From the NCBI RefSeq assembly GCF_014633365.1, contig NC_068347.1:33646116-33710115 (forward strand): 64,000 nucleotides of DNA, read 5' to 3'. The notes under the pieces are model-generated. The model did not search any database. It saw only the letters and a list, made by a program, of their open reading frames with translations, and had not been told where the DNA came from. The DNA comes from Diospyros lotus. Lineage: Eukaryota; Streptophyta; Magnoliopsida; Ericales; Ebenaceae. The position numbers were made by a program, and so were the translations under genes. Positions 49,201-59,689 of the stretch are shown here, piece after piece (position 1 is the stretch's first letter; each line of letters opens with the position of its first letter).

Positions 49201-50526
49201 GGAATGCACTGAAAATTAAATGGAATGTTGAAGAAAAATGAGATTCCTATCATCTTTGCAGGAGAGAGAAGATATTTTATCGTTTTATCTTTTTAACAAT
49301 CAAATGTGAACTTTGCTTATTCAACATCTTAAAAAATTTAGAGGATTTAAGTGCCTAATTTGGGCAGGGGTGGGACACATATCCTGCATTGTCATATCTG
49401 GTGGATGATTTGTACGTGCGAGGAAGAATGGAATATTACATGTGTCATTGCTGTAAAACAGTTAGCTTACTATGAAGAAATGGGTTTAACACTGCCTGCA
49501 TTCTTCGTAATATGTTTCTAAGTACTTAATATCCTAATTATCTGAAATTTGGATCCTTTTGGTCTGGTTTCTTTCAGAGCACTTATGCGCTTCCACACAA
49601 TGAAAATGGAAGAAATAAATAAAATTATAAGGGAATTGTGGCAGCAAACTTACAGAGGTCAGGATATAGATTATATAAGCATTCATTCAGATTCAGAAGG
49701 TGCTGGAACTCGATCTTACAGTTACAGGGTAATATGGTTCCATCACTTCAAATTGTGGTATTCTTTCTTGTTGACAATAACATCATTTTGGTGGATTTTT
49801 ATTCACTCTATTTTTGGTTGTATGATACAGGTCCTAATGCAAACTGGTGATGCAGAGCTAGAAATGCGAGGAAGGTGTAGTGCTGGTCAAAAGGTTAACT
49901 AAACATTGTCTTGTTCTATGAAGAAAATACCCCAAAGTTGGACTTTCTTTTCACATTTTCTCCCCCATCTTTTGCCTAATTAGCATGTAATATATATGCA
50001 CTTTTCTTCTTTCTCTGAACTTTGCTTGGTCTTGTTTTAGGTCCTTGCTTCTCTTATTATACGGTTAGCATTAGCCGAGACTTTTTGCCTCAACTGTGGT
50101 ATACTAGCACTTGACGAACCAACCACCAACTTAGATGGCCCGAATGCAGAGAGTCTGGCTGCAGCTCTCTTGAGGTACGGAGAAGAAATTCAAGTATTTG
50201 CAAGAATTAATTGTCCTCTACTCAAAAAATTCTTGACTTTCTCCAGAATCATGGAGGACCGAAAAGGCCAAGAAAATTTCCAACTGATAGTAATCACTCA
50301 CGATGAGCGATTTGCTCAACTTATTGGCCAACGCCAGCATGCAGAAAGATATTACCGGGTCTCAAAAGATGACCAGTAAGCATATGGCTAGCTACCCCTG
50401 GCCTTAATCTTCTAACTTCTCTTTTATGCTTCCATTTTTGTGTTCTTTAACCCCTATATATGCTAACTTCTGGCTCACATTTCCAGTCAGCACAGCATTA
50501 TTGAATCCCAGGAGATCTTCGATTGA
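34225..50526 (+). CDS. RAD50: DNA double-strand-break repair ATPase RAD50
   Basis: I placed 27 coding exons: 34225-34347, 34448-34534, 35086-35253, 36555-36730, 37291-37405, 38573-38801, 38980-39158, 39251-39421, 40746-40850, 40934-41041, 41124-41335, 41472-41564, 43298-43425, 44030-44144, 44261-44390, 44532-44741, 46306-46514, 46744-46945, 47344-47513, 47594-47918, 48345-48470, 48554-48606, 49578-49728, 49831-49893, 50041-50174, 50247-50375, 50487-50526. They total 3951 bases and 1316 residues, the length I recall for Arabidopsis RAD50. Walker A GPNGAGKT is at 34-41, the Q-loop VHQDE at 158-162, the zinc hook CPCC at 695-698 between long heptad coiled coils, the signature around SAGQK (about 1212-1216), Walker B ILALDEP at 1237-1243 and the switch His at 1279. 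With MRE11 and NBS1 it tethers and processes broken DNA ends. All motifs are intact. Introns hold SINE and LINE debris, and intron 11 uses a GC donor. Confidence 0.97.
35344..35560. repeat. Dispersed repeat in RAD50 intron 3
   Basis: Starts near GAGGTCAGCTACATGAA and continues with CATGGTCAC ... CATTTCATCCAGTCACC. A diverged copy lies at 38140-38350, sharing TCAGCTACATGAA, CATGGTCAT, CATTTTATT and the CTTCTCACTTATCCAAA-like block. The class is unknown; similar GGTCGGCTACATGAAT sequences are frequent in plant introns. Confidence 0.5.
36222..36270 (+). mobile_element. RTE-like LINE terminal stub
   Basis: ACCGACCCCATATAGTGGAATTAAGGCTTG matches the last bases of the LINE tails at 30.7 and 48.8 kb, followed by TTGTTTT. 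Only the extreme 3' end is present, as expected from 5' truncation. A TA microsatellite at 36198-36219 abuts it. Confidence 0.55.
36868..37040 (+). mobile_element. Au-like SINE, copy 1 (RAD50 intron 4)
   Basis: A tRNA-like head GGTGAGCTTTGGTAGCAACGG, then GGTTGCTCCTTTGTGACTGG, a B-box-like GGGTTCAGGTTGTAGAAAC, CAGCCTATTTGC, a C-rich CCCCTTCCCCAACCC block and a CACTAGGGATGCCC tail. This is the layout of the plant Au SINE family. Confidence 0.75.
38140..38350. repeat. Dispersed repeat in RAD50 intron 5
   Basis: Diverged partner of the repeat at 35344-35560, same orientation, beginning TAGGTGATGTCAGCTACATG. Confidence 0.5.
41336..41471 (+). other. GC-AG intron (RAD50 intron 11)
   Basis: The frame is kept only if exon 11 ends AAAAAGAT before GCAAGTC and exon 12 starts AATGGGTGAATGC, giving KHKKIMGECKDR. 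The nearest canonical GT, four bases later, would leave phase 0 and run into a TGA. GCAAGT fits the extended consensus of GC donors, the minor class used by U2 introns. Confidence 0.85.
43541..43665 (+). mobile_element. RTE-like LINE tail (RAD50 intron 13)
   Basis: Contains GACATGGGATATGATAG, ATGGATAGAGATGATTGGAGA and GATCCCACCGGGATTAAGG, homologous to the tails at 30.7 and 48.8 kb. The sequence is truncated and non-coding. Confidence 0.6.
44326..44346 (+). other. RAD50 zinc-hook codons
   Basis: The hook CPCC (residues 695-698) sits in exon 15, flanked by HHI and ERPFSAEEE. Two Cys from each of two RAD50 molecules would bind one zinc and join MRN complexes. Confidence 0.95.
45600..45770 (+). 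mobile_element. Au-like SINE, copy 2 (RAD50 intron 16)
   Basis: GGTGAGCCTTGGCTGTACAAG, TTGCTCCTTTGTGACTGGAAG, GGATTCAAATTGTGGAAACAGCC, CCCCTCCCCTAACG and a GCACTAGAGAC tail align in order with the SINE at 36868. Confidence 0.75.
45978..46112 (+). mobile_element. Au-like SINE, copy 3 (RAD50 intron 16, 5'-truncated)
   Basis: Starts within the head (GATTGTGACAAGAAGGTCATGG), then GGTTTGAGTTGTGGAAACC, a CCTCCCTCGACCCTC block and GGGGACACCC. It is a diverged, shortened copy about 200 bases from copy 2. Confidence 0.65.
48654..48674 (+). repeat. CAG trinucleotide repeat in RAD50 intron 22
   Basis: About seven CAG units (GCAGCAGCAGCAG) in non-coding intron sequence. Confidence 0.85.
48766..48888 (+). 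mobile_element. RTE-like LINE tail (RAD50 intron 22)
   Basis: GACATGAATTATAATGG, ATGAATAGAGATAATTGGAG and GTCGACTCCACCTAGTGGG followed by GATTAAGG and a GAT-rich microsatellite tail. This is the characteristic end of plant RTE LINEs. Confidence 0.65.
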
Positions 50527-50951
50527 AACTCATCACAACCTTATGAAGTTGAAGGTAATCTACACTTGAGTCGATGACCAGATCTATTCAACTTCCCAAA
50601 TAATGCATATTATTGAACTTGATATTGCCTGTTGTGTTGTCCTTTAAAAGATGCCCATTGGACTATAGTTGAAAGTATATCCAATCAGAGAACTTTTCCT
50701 TGCCATTTTTTTTTTTTTATGTGCTTGTCCCTGTAAAAGTTGTCTCTTATCTATTGGTTGGTTTGTGAATTAGTTTGTTCAATCTGTTGTTTGTTTTCCA
50801 TGGTTGCTGTTCTTGGGTGATACATGCTTGGCACCTTCATCAGTAGCTCAATTCAAAGTGATTTTATCTTTAAAATCTCTAATATTCTTATTTTTTATTG
50901 TTTGGTAAAAACGGAAGAGGGACACCAATGAGCCATCCGAGGAAACTTGAA
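50527..50951. other. 3' flank of RAD50
   Basis: Probable 3' UTR and downstream sequence. No other gene was seen before the hAT MITE. Confidence 0.5.
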
Positions 50952-51383
50952 TAGGGACGAGCATTCGGTTGGTTTGGTTAGTGAATTGACCAAATTGTTT
51001 AAATTAAATAAACTCAATTTTTTTCAAAAATTGAATTGAACTAGCTGAATAATTGTTCAAACTAAAAAAAATTTAAAAAAGAAAAAAGAAAAATCAAGAA
51101 TAACAAAGTGCTAGAGAAGAGTAATTAAAGGTGAACAGAATTTCAGTTAAACTGAAATAATCAAACTGACCTGGTTAATTTTGGTCAAAAATATTGTTTT
51201 TGGTATTTCAGTTTGTTTGATTATTTTGATTTTTTTAGTAAGACTGATTTGAATTGAAATAATTAAAAATTTTAAATTTAGAAACCAAACCCAATTGGTC
51301 AAGAAATTAAACAGAACTGAACTGTTAATTTTGATTATTTGAGTTCAGTTATTTTAAATTAATTAAAATTTTACTCACTCCTA
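50952..51383. mobile_element. hAT-type MITE, copy 2
   Basis: Terminus TAGGGACGAGCATT and reverse complement of right terminus TAGGAGTGAGTAAA. Flanking octamers AACTTGAA and AACATAAA match at 6 of 8 positions. The interior has GGTTTGGTTAGTGAATTG and repeated AACTGAA-type motifs and no coding. It is older than the other two copies, judging by its decayed repeats. Confidence 0.6.
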
Positions 51384-51801
51384 AACATAAAAACTTTTTT
51401 AGCCTGTTTTTAGGGTTTAGGGACCCTATACCCTATACATGGATATAATTCTTTACTCTTTAGACTTCTTCGGTGACATTACAGGCTCCCTCTTCCTCTT
51501 AACCTCTGTGATTCATATCATGTGACCCTTGACCCATTTGGCTAGTCTCAATCCTGATGGTAAAATTCTAATGCTTTTATCATTCTTCTAGAAGTATTGA
51601 GACTAACTTGAGAAGGCACCCTTAATGGAAAAACTCTAATATTCTATCATTCTTCTAGAAGTATCCCAGCCGACTTCTAATAAAGCATTTCTTGGAGGCC
51701 AAGAACAGCCGAAGCATTAAGAAAAGTGCGAAAGTCAAAAGTCAAGTTTTCTCAGAACTTCATCCCCAAGCAAACAACTCTTATCCTTATCCTATAGGCC
51801 C

Positions 51802-51813
51802 TATATATATATA
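51802..51813 (+). promoter_or_regulatory. TATA box upstream of the Gly/His-rich ORF
   Basis: TATATATATAAG lies 46 bases before the ATG at 51859, a spacing that would give a very short leader. Confidence 0.5.
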
Positions 51814-51858
51814 AGTACTTATGATGATGATTTGTCAAGCACACAATTTGAAGCAAAA

Positions 51859-52245
51859 ATGACCGAGATTGAAACCCATCTTCCATCTGATGTTCCTCCG
51901 CCGCCGCCGCCTCCCGGAGGGCAAGATGGCCGCGTTGACGGCGGCCACCACCACGGTCGCGGCTGGGGCCACCACCACCGTGGCCGGTGGCACCGCTGCC
52001 ACCACGGCCATGGCAGGGGGCACCATGGCCCCCCCAATCCGGATGGTGGCAACTACTACATAGGGGGTCCAGATGGCAGCGGCCGCGGGGGAGCTCCTGA
52101 GGGTGGCTGGCGGGGCAGAGGTTGCTGGAGACGCCGGTGGGGCAGAGGCGGAGAGCGTCACCAGCATGGAGGACGTGAAGAAGGCCATGGCAGGGCGGAG
52201 AACCGGGAGCTAGTCATCGTGGAAGAATACAATCCTTTCGAATGA
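51859..52245 (+). CDS. Gly/His/Arg-rich hypothetical protein (128 residues)
   Basis: ATG 51859 in good context (AAAAATGACC) opens 128 codons to TGA 52245. The N terminus MTEIETHLPSDV is followed by seven prolines, a Gly/His/Arg-rich core (HHHGRGWGHHHRGRWHRCHHGHG), and an acidic end ELVIVEEYNPFE. There is no signal peptide or membrane segment. The ORF is far more GC-rich than its surroundings. A second frame on the same strand encodes an Ala/Thr-rich stretch and, from ATG 52073, a 46-codon end with SVTSMEDVKKAM that also looks protein-like. I do not recognise the family and cannot decide which frame is translated. A TATA box and downstream AATAAA (about 52402) support a transcript. Confidence 0.5.
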   Translation: MTEIETHLPSDVPPPPPPPGGQDGRVDGGHHHGRGWGHHHRGRWHRCHHGHGRGHHGPPNPDGGNYYIGGPDGSGRGGAPEGGWRGRGCWRRRWGRGGERHQHGGREEGHGRAENRELVIVEEYNPFE

Positions 52246-52585
52246 ATAGAGAAGGCCTGATCTGTAGACATATAGACCATTATGTATGAATAATGAGCCG
52301 AGGGATGTATTGAGCTCTTATGTATTGTACAATGTCTTTGGAGTTATTTTGCCTCTTTTTCTCTATGCTTCTTGCTCTTGTAAACACTAATCACAGTCCA
52401 TAATAAATGGAAGATTTCTAACTTTTGCTATCCAAGATAAATAGAAAGTTCTAGACTACAGATCCATACTTGTACAAGTAATTGTTATTCTTCAGTTCAA
52501 CGTTTAAAAAATAACAGTAACAAGAAGGGGATGTCAAAGGCAGCTCAAAGTTCCCTGGTAATTTAAGTTGTTTGGTAGCTATGGC
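52246..52585. other. Convergent 3' region
   Basis: Contains the presumed 3' UTRs of the Gly/His-rich ORF (plus) and GRXS15 (minus). No further gene. Confidence 0.5.
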
Positions 52586-55426
52586 TTAATCTGATCGTCC
52601 CTGGTGGGCGGCAACAGCTTTAAGTTTTTCCTTCAGCTCGCCGCTCTGCACGACAGAAGAAAGCCATTAACGACGATGAATCTCAGGCTAAAAAAAAGGT
52701 GATTTCAAAATGAGAATATACCTGGTGCATGCTGAGGATGATATCTGATCCTCCAATGAACTCGCCATTGATGAATATCTGGGGAAATGTTGGCCAGTGG
52801 CTGCAAAGACACAACAGGAACCAAATGAAATTCAAAGAAGTGATTTATCTCTGAGCAGGGCTCTCTTCATGCTCTTTAGATGTAAAAACAAATTGACGTT
52901 CGTGTTCCACTCGAATACCAGGAACTATAAATTACCTGTGTTGTTTGACAGCATTCTTGAGCTCGGGATCTTCCAATATGTTCCTGGCACTCAAGGGAAC
53001 ATCTGCTAGAAGCATATGAGCAGTAAGAATGCTACTCAAATCAGCAAAAGTAAGGGTCAGCTCAAAGCAAAAGAAGCACGATGCCTTTGCAATCTCATCT
53101 CAGTTATGAATTATCAGATATACCATCACTCATGCCTATTCAAGTAATAAGCAAAAATAATTAAATAATTTAAGAAAATAAAGGATGTTATGATAATTAT
53201 TATAAATAAATAGTGATTTGATGATCATTACTTTTCATCTCGCAAACTCAACCAAACCATCTACTTACGGAACATATATTACAAACAAGGATAAATTTTG
53301 CAAGCTCTTGTAGAAAAAAGGTTTGTTGAACCAAGAACATATCATGAGTATTTTTATAAAAGTTAGCAATGGACCACTTACTATATTCTTTCAACACTCT
53401 TACTGCTAGTGAGCTGAATCCACATCGAGGGAGGTCAGGCACCCCTTTCATGTAAATCATCACAGGGTTGTCCTTCACATCCTACGCCAAAGGCCAAAAG
53501 CAATCAACGAAAACAGACTAAAGGAACAAACATCTTATTTTTGCTGGAAACAAGAGAAAAAGAAGACTCAAGACTCCAATACATTCTGCAGGGTGCCCGT
53601 GATTACTGTTACCTGCTCAACAATGTCTTTCAAAGAAAGGCCAGAACTCTCAAGCTTACTAGTAGGTCTGAAGTCCTCATGTGTGTCAGGGTCATTTGGC
53701 ACTGTAGTTGAGTATTGCATCCCATGGTGGCTAAAGGATCCAGCAGCCTACCAACAAGTAAAGCATAAACAAATATCACTTAAATTGTCATCAAGAATGC
53801 TTCGCTCCAGGGATGAGACCACAAATTTGTCCCTTAAAATTTCAAGGAATCTCATTTTTGCCAACTTTTGAGCATAGTTAAAACATGCAAGTTTTACTTA
53901 AAAAACAAAAAAAAAAAGGTAATTTTTTTTGTTTGGGTGCTAAAATGAAAGGTTTAGATGGATGACAGGTGATCCGACAAATATGGTTTTAATGTTCAAA
54001 TGGAGCAAACAGAAATCTAAGAGTTAGTGAATAAAAGAAAGTATGATGGCCCTATTTAGGGGCTGTTTTGGGTGCTGCAAACCCAAAATTTTATCTTCTG
54101 TATTTAAGGCAAAAAAAAAAAAAAATAGGGAAGAAAACGGGAACTCTGAACAGGGCATTATAAATATGGTAAAAATTTCATTGTGCCATCCAATAGATCT
54201 TCTAGCTCAACTGGGAGTTTGAATGGTTAATAGAAAATTAGATTTTGACCTCTTATCGTTCCATGCATAGCAAATATTGTAATAAAATCAGTGGGGGATC
54301 AGAATTGAACACTCTACACACGAAAAAGCAGTCTATCAAAAACCTAGTGCATTAGACTGCCACCAGTTGGGGTCTGGAAAGGGATCGATGTAATGACCCT
54401 GATGGTGCACGGAGAAGCTATTTCGGTAGTTTGAACCTACGAAACTATTTCCAATGGACAACTTTTACCACTGCTCCAATCTCATCCAAAAAACTGAAAG
54501 AAGAATATCAAAATACATTTTTCCTACTGAATGTGTTGAAACGTGCGTCTGGAAGATAAATGAACTCTATTTTCTTAGAATTCAGAAACAAAATTAAGAA
54601 AGGGAGGGCAAACCCACATCACAAAATCGCATTCAACATCCAAAAGAAATAGGATTTCAATTAAACTTTCAAGAGTCGGACATTTTCCACAAACTTATGT
54701 TGCTTTTGGCAAGCATTCAACTCGAATGGCACCTATGGAAAAGGGAAGTGGATGATTCCAATGCACCTTAAACCAGATTACCTGTTCCTTCCTTTATGTT
54801 TTAAGTAGAATGAATTTGCAATTCCTCTATGTCGTAATTTTGAACCCAAGTGACTTGCCCCTTTTTCCAGTCATTTCATTTCAAAATGCACTAGGTTGAC
54901 GAGAATTAGAATGCTATTATACAAGAAAAATAGCGTAGGAGAAACTTACCTAATCAAGAAAGCTCTTGTAAATCCAGCAAAAACTGTTTCTTTTGAACAT
55001 TTCCAGACAGTTCATGTTTCAAGCAAAAATTGGAGCAAGAAAAGAAACTAATCCGGGCCAGTCTTACTTAGGTTCAAGATTATAATATTATCCGATATTG
55101 ATTCAGAACAAGTTTAAATAGTTTGCGAAGAGGCGACGAAGCTCAAAGATACATTTTTGACGAGCTAATCTACAACGTTTGGAAAGAAATCAATCTATTT
55201 GAACCAGATCGGTAATCACGACAATGATTAAAGATGACGCAATGATCGAGAAAACACAAATCTCCTAAATAAATTTCGTACTGACCTTTACACTGGAATA
55301 CGAAGCAAAGGAACGGCCAGACCGGAGAGCAGCGGCTGGACGGAAATGCGACGGCGGCGGCAAAGGCGACGAGGAGACGTTGGCGACGGCCAAGCGATGG
55401 AGCTGCGTGTACAACCTTCTCCACAT
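52586..55426 (-). CDS. GRXS15: Mitochondrial monothiol glutaredoxin S15
   Basis: Six coding exons, 55426-55286, 53747-53613, 53481-53382, 53002-52936, 52800-52722 and 52645-52586, join in frame to 193 residues. The start [20 protein letters not shown] is basic and amphipathic without acidic residues, a clear mitochondrial presequence. The glutaredoxin domain (about 83-190) has [11 protein letters not shown], the monothiol CGFS site at 112-115, [14 protein letters not shown] with the cis-Pro, and [11 protein letters not shown]. The family binds a bridged 2Fe-2S cluster with glutathione and passes it on in mitochondrial iron-sulfur assembly; GRXS15 is essential in Arabidopsis. Exon 1 is GC-rich, unlike the rest. 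Its correct frame is not the longest minus-strand ORF there, which starts MEKVVHAAP and is out of frame. Confidence 0.95.
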
Positions 55427-58150
55427 GATTGTCTCTCTCTCTCTCTCCGGCTCTCCCCCTCTGTTGTTGGAGAACTTAGGGTTTTTATTTTCTTAAATAA
55501 AATTTTAAATATTCTTTTTATTTTACAAACTTTGGGATTTATTTAATTCTTAATAAAAATTTAAAATATGATACATTTATATAATATTTTTCTTATAAAT
55601 AAAAATTATATTAAATGAAAGCCGCAAAGCGTTAACAGATAATCAAAACATACTTAAGTCTTACAAAAAAAATAAAGAGACAAAACTAACATATAAATAA
55701 AAAAATTAAGCAATAATCAATAAAACAATAAAGAGTCTTGACCCAAAGATGAGACTTTTGTCCTATTTAGTCTTTTGTTGTGATGCTTAATCATAAAAAT
55801 GTAAACACTTTTGTGGTTTTTTGTTTAATGAAATTTTTATTTATAGAAAAAAACTTAAACCTTAATATATTATTTAATAGTTAATATTATATATATAATA
55901 CACATACAAAAATATTTTTTATATTCATGTTAAACAAGAAAAAAAATTTCAGTTTAACTATGGAATCAAATTAATTTAATCCAAATTGATCTTCGATCTT
56001 TACCGGGGAAGCTTTCCAATTCCAATTCAGTTCAATTTAGACCAGTTGCTCATCCTATTCTTTGAATATTTCACTTATAAAACTCATATATTAATGTGTT
56101 ATATTATACGTCATATTAATATAAATATATAATATATATAAATATAAAAATATCATAAATAAATATTTAAATAACATTTTTGATATATTTTTTTAGTTAT
56201 TTTATTCTGATTTCTCAAATTGTATTAATATACCAACTCAGTTCTGCCCTAATCCTGATGGGATCAAAGCTGTTGGGCACTCCAACATTAGGCTGTTGGG
56301 CACTATGAGTTTGAGAGCTACAGGAGGAGCATGTGGGAGCCACTTTGCTTAATGCACACTTAAGTATATGTTTGGATAGAGAACGAAATGATGTAAAAAA
56401 TTGAAAAATGAGAACTATCGGTTGAGATAATAAATCAAATCAAGTATAAATCAAATAAGGTTGGGTATAGAAGAAGATAAGAAAGTGTTATATACTCTAT
56501 TTGTTTTTCTTTAATTATGAAAGTCTTACTAAAACATACTAATTTTTTTTTTTCTATCTCGTCCCATTTCGTCTTGTACTATCATCCTTTGTATTTCTCA
56601 TTTAAATGTAAAAGAAAAAAGTTACAATAATTCCTAAAAGAGAGCCATGGGAATAAAAGAGAGTGGCCTAGTGCATTTATAAGAGTAAGAGTAAATGAAA
56701 GGTATCAAATCAAAGAATTTAATGGTTTAGTTTGTGTGGGAGTCATAGTTGTTAGATGTTGAAATAATATCTAAGAATTATAAAGTTTAAGATGTACATC
56801 AAATTAAGAAGTGAATCTTATAGTGATAAAAGCATACTAAAGCAAGAATATGCTTAATATGTATTATTGTAAGGAGAATGATAGAATGCTATCTATTTTT
56901 ATGTGTTATATGTGATATGAGTCATTGAAACGTTGAAAAAGTTAAAATTAATCATAAGAATTGACGCCAACTTATAAGAATTTACCAATAAGTTTATTTT
57001 TTTTTTATAAATAAGAATTTCATTGTAAAAACAAAAAAATGTTTACAATTTTAGGCTAAGGCATACTTGGAGCCTCACAATGAAAACTGGAAAAGGATTA
57101 GACAAAACTAGTAAATAAAAAACACTTCTCCAAATTGAAAGAAATACCTTATATACAACTAATAAATAAAGACTATAAAAAATATCTATCAAAGTAAAAA
57201 CTCCTAAACTTCTGCCGACGAATCTCCTTAAGCATTGGATATGGTATATTTGAGCGAATGATATCATTTGTAACGAAGATACCTTGTTACTCTTCAAACA
57301 ATAGTTTAGAGTGCTAACATTATACTTACAAATCAATCACTATATTATGTAAAGTTGACATTGGTAGTGTCAACCCTCAATTATTAAATAGTTAAACTCA
57401 AAAAAAAAAAAAATGTTGGTTAGGCATAAATTGTCAAAAATATTGTAACACATAGATCTATAAAATATGAGGGAAGAAAATGATAATTTAACTTGTCCAA
57501 ATAACGCATTGAATATGACGTGTCATCTTAAAATAATGTTTAAATTAAAATTAATAAAATAAAAGCATTGAACATGGTAGATATTTTACTTGTATAAGCA
57601 AATAGATACCTTATAAGTTACTAGGGTAGAGATTAAGCGATTGATTCATGATAAGTTAGAATTTACACTAATAGATCGTAGGTTCGATTCATTTTTTTGC
57701 ATAATAAAATAAAAATTTTACCTAAAATTTATTTTTTTTACTAAAATTGATTACAGGAGCAACAGGAATCACACAAGCACGATAACTTCAAGTAGACGCC
57801 TTACCTTCAATATGAATTTTTTGCAGCCATCAAAGCCTCAAATATTCTATCGACAGCCGTGCCAATGGGTGCAAGGCAGGCAGCTAAGCCATGCGCCTAA
57901 AAGGGTTTTAGCACTGTCTAATCAGGGTCTCGTGAACAGAAAGGCAAAAGCAGCAGAGCAGCAACCCTGCTAGATTTTTGATCCCTGAAAAGGACTTTTG
58001 TTAGAAATTCCAAGAGCGGTGGTGGGTCATTCTCATTCATGATGATTCAACCACAAGAACAATCCAATGGAGTAGTAGGCCAGGATGGTGAGACCGTGAC
58101 CTTGCCTCCGTAATGCCCCATCCAACACACAAAACAATCCAATTTCCCAT
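55427..58150. other. AT-rich intergenic spacer
   Basis: After the GRXS15 leader (CT tract at about 55431-55447) the sequence is very AT-rich with no supportable gene. The minus-strand ORF at 57043-57336 is Leu/Phe/Ser-rich by composition only. A stretch near 56260-56345 repeats GCTGTTGGGCACT twice. Confidence 0.55.
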
Positions 58151-58151
58151 T

Positions 58152-58212
58152 TCTCAGTGTCTCTATCTCCCTCTCTCTCTCTCTCCCACACACACACACA
58201 CACACACACACA
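58152..58212 (+). promoter_or_regulatory. CT and CA microsatellites in the RALF leader
   Basis: A CT-rich run (about 58157-58186) is followed by about 12 CA units (58187-58212), ending about 60 bases before the RALF ATG. Confidence 0.8.
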
Positions 58213-58273
58213 GAAGTCTGACTTTTCAGAGCCCATAAAAACCAGGCACATCTCACAGAGCCCTGCTGAGACC

Positions 58274-58648
58274 ATGAAAACTCTTTTCGTCCTGCTGATT
58301 TTCTCGCCCATTTTCCTGGGAATCTGCAATGGGGTTTCTGTTTCAGGGCTCAATTCACTGGAGACCGGCGAATTGGATGTAATGATGAGGAAGGTTTGTG
58401 CTGGAAAGATTGGGGAATGTGGGGTTGAGGCTGAGGAGTTGCAGGTGGATTCAGAGAGCAATAGGAGGGTTCTGGTGATGCAGAAGAAGTATATAAGCTA
58501 TGAGACTCTGAAGAGGGATTTGGTTCCATGTTCAAGGCCAGGGGCTTCGTACTACAACTGCAAGCCTCCTGGTCAAGCAAATCCATATAACAGGGGCTGT
58601 GATGCCATTACACACTGTGCCAGAAGCATTAGTGATATCAGATCTTAG
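58274..58648 (+). CDS. RALF secreted peptide precursor (RALF24/31-like)
   Basis: ATG 58274 gives 124 residues without introns. Residues 1 to about 20 are a signal peptide (MKTLFVLLIFSPIFLGICNG). A propeptide follows, ending at the subtilase site RRVL (64-67). The mature peptide has the YISY receptor-binding motif at 73-76, four Cys (86, 96, 109, 115) for two disulfides, and the RALF signatures GASYYNC and NPYNRGCDAITHC. A nine-residue tail follows the last Cys. RALFs are exported to the cell wall, bind CrRLK1L receptors such as FERONIA with LLG co-receptors, and raise apoplastic pH to restrain growth. The upstream frame continues 39 codons before the ATG through the CT/CA leader, which is not taken as coding. 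The choice of RALF24/31 over other members is from memory of motif resemblance. Confidence 0.93.
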   Translation: MKTLFVLLIFSPIFLGICNGVSVSGLNSLETGELDVMMRKVCAGKIGECGVEAEELQVDSESNRRVLVMQKKYISYETLKRDLVPCSRPGASYYNCKPPGQANPYNRGCDAITHCARSISDIRS

Positions 58649-59366
58649 TGGGAATGGTAACAAGATTGCCTTGTTTTTTGGCTTTTACGATGCTTTCTTG
58701 GGGCTTCCTAGATGTGTTTGTATATTCAAGGGTAATGGGTCAATTGCTAGATGCGAAAATGTATCCAATCTTGATTTTTGGGGATGATCAAGGGTTTTTA
58801 TTCAAGCACCTGAATCATTTGATGTGTTGCTTAATTGGGTTTTGAGGGCAGTGGATTGGGGTTTCTGGGTCTTATGTACATTATTCACGTATGGTTGCCC
58901 TAACTTAAATATATGGACAATAACCCCCTTAAATTGCAACTCTGCAATTGTTTGATTTACTATTGGAACTTAACAACTCCACAATTCCCATGCCCCCCCC
59001 ATCAAAAATAGTTTCTTAGATTTCACAAATTAGCGCCTGCCAAAGCTTCACAGGTTGTTGCAGGCAATTTCAGGCCAAGAATATGCAATTCAAGCATATT
59101 ATTTTACTTGCCATTACTGTGTGGCACTGATTCTAACCATCAAGAAAGAGTTGACTTGTGTTCTGGGACTAAAGACATGAATATGATGCTTTGTTTATTG
59201 TGTTTTGTGATGTAAGACTGAATTACTGGTTCAAAGTTTCCATTTCTAAGATTCTGACACGATCTCATTTGATTTAGGCGTTCATAAGTGATTCTTGGAG
59301 GCTTTGCATCATGTCATACAATGATATCAAGTTCTTGTTGGTGTTAGATCTTTTCTATTTCTTCCC
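58649..59366. other. 3' flank of the RALF gene
   Basis: 3' UTR and downstream sequence. Small overlapping ORFs (58599-58845) lie in the UTR and have no motif. Confidence 0.5.
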
Positions 59367-59474
59367 ATATGAGTGCCACAATGAGTCAAGTCTTTCGTGA
59401 AGTATTATCCCCGGTGCAACATATGAGTGCCACAATGAGTCAAGTCTTTCGTGAAGTATTATCCCCGGTGCAAC
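59367..59474. repeat. 54-bp perfect tandem duplication
   Basis: The unit starting ATATGAGTGCCACAATGAG and ending CCCCGGTGCAAC occupies 59367-59420 and is repeated without change at 59421-59474. Confidence 0.95.
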
Positions 59475-59689
59475 TCTAGGTCGTGTCTAGATCTCATTGT
59501 CCATTCGAGACTGACTTAATCGTGGATGAGTTGTGTATATCATTAAGTTGGTGTGTGGTTGCGATTCTGCGAGTAACAAGGTAGACAGGGTGTTTGAGTT
59601 CGAGTTTTCAAAGGATGGATGCTACAGGATCTGAAAGCCCTGAAGCACACTAAATCTCAATTCTCATCCCTTCGGTAGCTTACATATCA

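Noticed and set aside
51835..52188. Minus-strand Ala/Val-rich ORF of 117 codons
   Set aside because: It is opposite the Gly/His-rich ORF in a GC-rich stretch where all frames stay open. It has no promoter on that side and no protein-like ends.
55170..55424. Minus-strand ORF starting MEKVVHAAP
   Set aside because: It overlaps GRXS15 exon 1 in another frame. Only the MWRRLYTQ frame splices to the glutaredoxin exons.
57043..57336. Minus-strand ORF of 97 codons
   Set aside because: It lies in AT-rich spacer DNA, with Leu/Phe/Ser composition and no recognisable motif.
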